A stretch of DNA of 64,000 nt. It comes from UBA1858 sp045106935 (lineage in GTDB: Bacteria > Pseudomonadota > Gammaproteobacteria > UBA4575). The position numbers and the translations under genes are program-made. Positions within the stretch are counted from its first letter, which is position 1, and every line of letters starts with the position of its first letter. The notes beneath the pieces were generated by a model that saw only the letters and a program-made list of their open reading frames with translations, had not been told where the DNA came from and made no database searches. Below are positions 62,113 through 64,000 of this stretch, piece after piece. The DNA lies in the NCBI GenBank assembly GCA_045106935.1, contig JBGCFN010000024.1, positions 1-64,000 on the forward strand. Reading direction: 5' to 3'.

Positions 62113-62532
62113 ATGGATGATCAAGGCATTGTTGAATTGCTTCAAAACGTTAACACTATTGCGGTTATTGGCTTATCACCAAAATCCAATAGGCCTAGCC
62201 ATCAAGTCGCAATACATTTACAAGCATTTTCCTACACAGTGATACCCGTGCGTCCAGGTGTCACCACGATTTTAGGTCAAGAGGTTTATAAGTCACTGGA
62301 AGATATTCCTTTTAAGGTCGATTTGGTTAATGTTTTTCGTGCATCTAAATTTGCTGAGGGTATCGTTGATTCTTGTATAGACCTTGGAATTAAAAAAATC
62401 TGGTTTCAAGAAGGTATAATTAATATGGAAGCAGAAAAAAAAGCACAACAGGCTGGAATATCTAGCATTATGGATAGGTGTATCTATAAAGAAATTGTTC
62501 GATTGGATCTGAGTCGGACTAACAAGCAATAA
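62113..62532 (+). CDS. CoA-binding (YccU-like) protein
   Basis: 139 residues, a single Rossmann-like CoA-binding domain (CoA_binding_2 type). The segments TIAVIGLSPKSNRPSHQVA, VIPVRPGVTTILGQEVYKSL and KIWFQEGIINMEAEKKAQQAG follow the family. No catalytic domain is attached and the function is unknown. It sits between lysA and dapF, where it is not usually found. Confidence 0.88.
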   Translation: MDDQGIVELLQNVNTIAVIGLSPKSNRPSHQVAIHLQAFSYTVIPVRPGVTTILGQEVYKSLEDIPFKVDLVNVFRASKFAEGIVDSCIDLGIKKIWFQEGIINMEAEKKAQQAGISSIMDRCIYKEIVRLDLSRTNKQ

Positions 62533-62569
62533 TAGTGGTTAAGTAAACCTTATAACTCACGGAAACGCA

Positions 62570-63397
62570 GTGAAACTTAATTTTGTAAAAATGCATGGTT
62601 TGGGCAATGATTTTATTTTGCTTGATGGTGTGAATCAGAATATTAACTTAAGTGCAGAGAATATCCGTGACTTATCGCATAGAAAATTTGGAATTGGCTG
62701 CGATCAACTGTTAATTGCACAATCACCTAGTAAGGAAGATGTTGATTTTCGTTACCGAATATTTAATAGTGACGGCAGTGAAGTCGAGCAGTGCGGAAAT
62801 GGCGCAAGATGTTTTGCGCAATTTGTAAGGCGGTATGGTCTGACTGATAAAGAGCTTATTAGGGTTGAAACGCTTGCAGGTATTTTCACGCTACATGTTC
62901 GCGATGATATTAACGTCACTGTGGAGATGGGTAGGCCTGAGTTTGAAGTAGAAAAAATTCCATTTAACGAACATAGCCAAAATAATGCGTATATGTTTGA
63001 GAGTAATGGTCAACAAATAGAATTTGCAGTTGTCTCGATGGGGAATCCGCATGCTGTCATATTTGTTGATGATGTAAACTCAGTTGACGTGCAAGACATA
63101 GGAAGCAAGTTGGAAGTTGATAATAGATTTCCTAAGCGCACCAATATTCAGTTTGTTCAAGTTGAGAACAGGAATAAGATTACACAAAGGATTTTTGAGC
63201 GAGGAGTTGGCGAAACCATGGCGAGTGGTTCTGGGGCTTGCGCAGCCGCTGCGGTTGCACAACAAAAAAATAGAGTGGATGACACGATTCAGATTACAAT
63301 GCCTGGCGGAGTGTTGGAAATTCACCGTAATGAGAATGGCTGTCTGTTAATGACAGGGCCAACCGAATTTAGTTTTGAGGGGAGTGTTAACGTATGA
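62570..63397 (+). CDS. dapF: Diaminopimelate epimerase
   Basis: 275 residues. DapF converts LL- to meso-diaminopimelate for peptidoglycan and lysine. The two catalytic cysteines are Cys75 in EQCGNGARCFAQF and the one in ASGSGACAAAAVA (near 220). The N terminus KMHGLGNDFILLDG is typical. The start is GTG 62570. The stop overlaps the start of the DUF484 gene (ATGA), as in other Gammaproteobacteria, where xerC follows. Confidence 0.96.
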   Translation: MKLNFVKMHGLGNDFILLDGVNQNINLSAENIRDLSHRKFGIGCDQLLIAQSPSKEDVDFRYRIFNSDGSEVEQCGNGARCFAQFVRRYGLTDKELIRVETLAGIFTLHVRDDINVTVEMGRPEFEVEKIPFNEHSQNNAYMFESNGQQIEFAVVSMGNPHAVIFVDDVNSVDVQDIGSKLEVDNRFPKRTNIQFVQVENRNKITQRIFERGVGETMASGSGACAAAAVAQQKNRVDDTIQITMPGGVLEIHRNENGCLLMTGPTEFSFEGSVNV

Positions 63398-64000
63398 CAA
63401 TTAAGACCGAAGTTCACGCGAGTGCTAATACGAGCGCTAGACGCAGTGAAGCGGTATCGTCTATTGATCCAGTAGCGGTCAAAGACTACTTATTGCAGCA
63501 TCCAGAATTTTTTAATCAACACCCCGCACTGTTGCGTGATCTTGATATAAAACATGAGTCCGGTACAGCCGTCTCATTGGTTGAACGCCAAATTCAGCTA
63601 TTACGAGATAAAAATGGCAGTTTAGAGAAGAAAATTCTTCATCTTGTTCAAATTGCACAGGACAATGAAATATTAGAAGAGCAATTGCATCGAATAGCAC
63701 GCCGCTTGATTGAGATTGATCATAATAAGAATATTATCCCTATTATAAATGACCTATTAAATAATGAGTTTCCATCATTGCAAATTCGCTTAGGCCTCTA
63801 TGATGTTGCACCAGAATATACCGTGCCTACAGAAAACAACATAACGGCAGCAGATTTGGATTATGTGTTCTACAAGCAAATCATCCAAGAGAATTGCAGA
63901 GATTGTATTTTCTTGCGTGGTAAAGGCTTAGTCGATTTATTTGTCAGACGAGTTGATGTTAAGTCTGGTGTCGCGATTCCACTGCGAAGTAATAAGAATT
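63394..64000 (+). CDS. DUF484 family protein (partial, 3' end outside window)
   Basis: At least 202 residues are open to the window edge. The N-terminal pattern VKDYLLQHPEFFNQHPALL and SGTAVSLVERQIQLLRDK identifies DUF484 (YigA-like). A predicted coiled coil follows and the rest resembles a GAF-like fold (RLGLYDV, SGVAIPLRSN). Its start overlaps dapF by four bases. The family usually sits between dapF and xerC; its biochemical role is unknown. Confidence 0.9.
   Translation, partial: MTIKTEVHASANTSARRSEAVSSIDPVAVKDYLLQHPEFFNQHPALLRDLDIKHESGTAVSLVERQIQLLRDKNGSLEKKILHLVQIAQDNEILEEQLHRIARRLIEIDHNKNIIPIINDLLNNEFPSLQIRLGLYDVAPEYTVPTENNITAADLDYVFYKQIIQENCRDCIFLRGKGLVDLFVRRVDVKSGVAIPLRSNKN

Noticed and set aside
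1..64000. tRNA or rRNA genes, CRISPR arrays, insertion sequences, prophage or attachment sites
   Set aside because: No cloverleaf-like spacer, regular repeat-spacer array, transposase, integrase or phage structural gene was seen; gaps are short and conserved operons are intact.

Overview
The window is a dense stretch of AT-leaning chromosome from a gammaproteobacterium. It codes on both strands, has short spacers and overlapping operons, and shows no insertion sequence, prophage, CRISPR array, tRNA or rRNA. Several blocks keep the order I recall from Pseudomonas: pilY1-(pilY2)-pilE / ispH-lspA-ileS-ribF-murJ / rpsT / proB-obgE-rpmA-rplU / ispB; argH / algZ-algR-hemC-hemD-hemX-hemY; gmk-rpoZ-spoT-ridA-recG; lptM-lysA-dapF-DUF484. 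Genus and order cannot be fixed from the sequence alone.

Layout. 1-2.5 kb: the end of a minor-pilin operon (pilY1 partial at the edge, a small secreted protein in the pilY2 position, pilE). 2.5-13.8 kb: housekeeping genes for isoprenoids, lipoprotein maturation, tRNA charging, flavins, the lipid II flippase, ribosomal proteins, proline and polyprenyl synthesis. 13.9-17.9 kb: cysS and a gspA-gspB (exeAB-like) pair. 18-32.3 kb: a phosphate island with ppx and ppk1 converging, a porin preceded by a Pho box, phoB-phoR, and pstS-pstC-pstA-pstB-phoU with a Pho box before pstS and a strong terminator between pstS and pstC. 32.3-33.9 kb: a 26-residue membrane peptide with its own promoter and two related genes of unknown function. 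34.1-40.7 kb: an OmpA-like lipoprotein, then gmk-rpoZ-spoT-ridA-recG. 40.7-44.1 kb: a looser accessory stretch (BASS transporter, Rieske protein facing a SnoaL-like protein, two small AT-rich genes, a DUF2721 protein). 44.1-51.4 kb: a ten-gene Mrp-type cation/proton antiporter operon with a split MrpA and three large antiporter-like subunits. 51.5-58.3 kb: an epimerase, the hem genes and algZR. 58.4-64 kb: argH, an esterase, lptM, lysA, a CoA-binding protein, dapF and the start of a DUF484 gene.

How the genes work together. Phosphate shortage would be sensed by PstSCAB-PhoU-PhoR and would switch on, through PhoB, the porin and the transporter. Ppk1 and Ppx make and break polyphosphate beside them. 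AlgZ/AlgR is known in Pseudomonas to control the fimU-pilVWXY1Y2E operon, whose tail opens the window.

The points most worth a second look are: an apparent AUU start codon on ppx with a near-perfect Shine-Dalgarno; a similar possible AUC start on the MrpA C-terminal subunit; the 26-residue membrane peptide; the paired unknown genes beside phoU; and the split Mrp operon. No wholly new multi-gene system can be demonstrated from the sequence alone.
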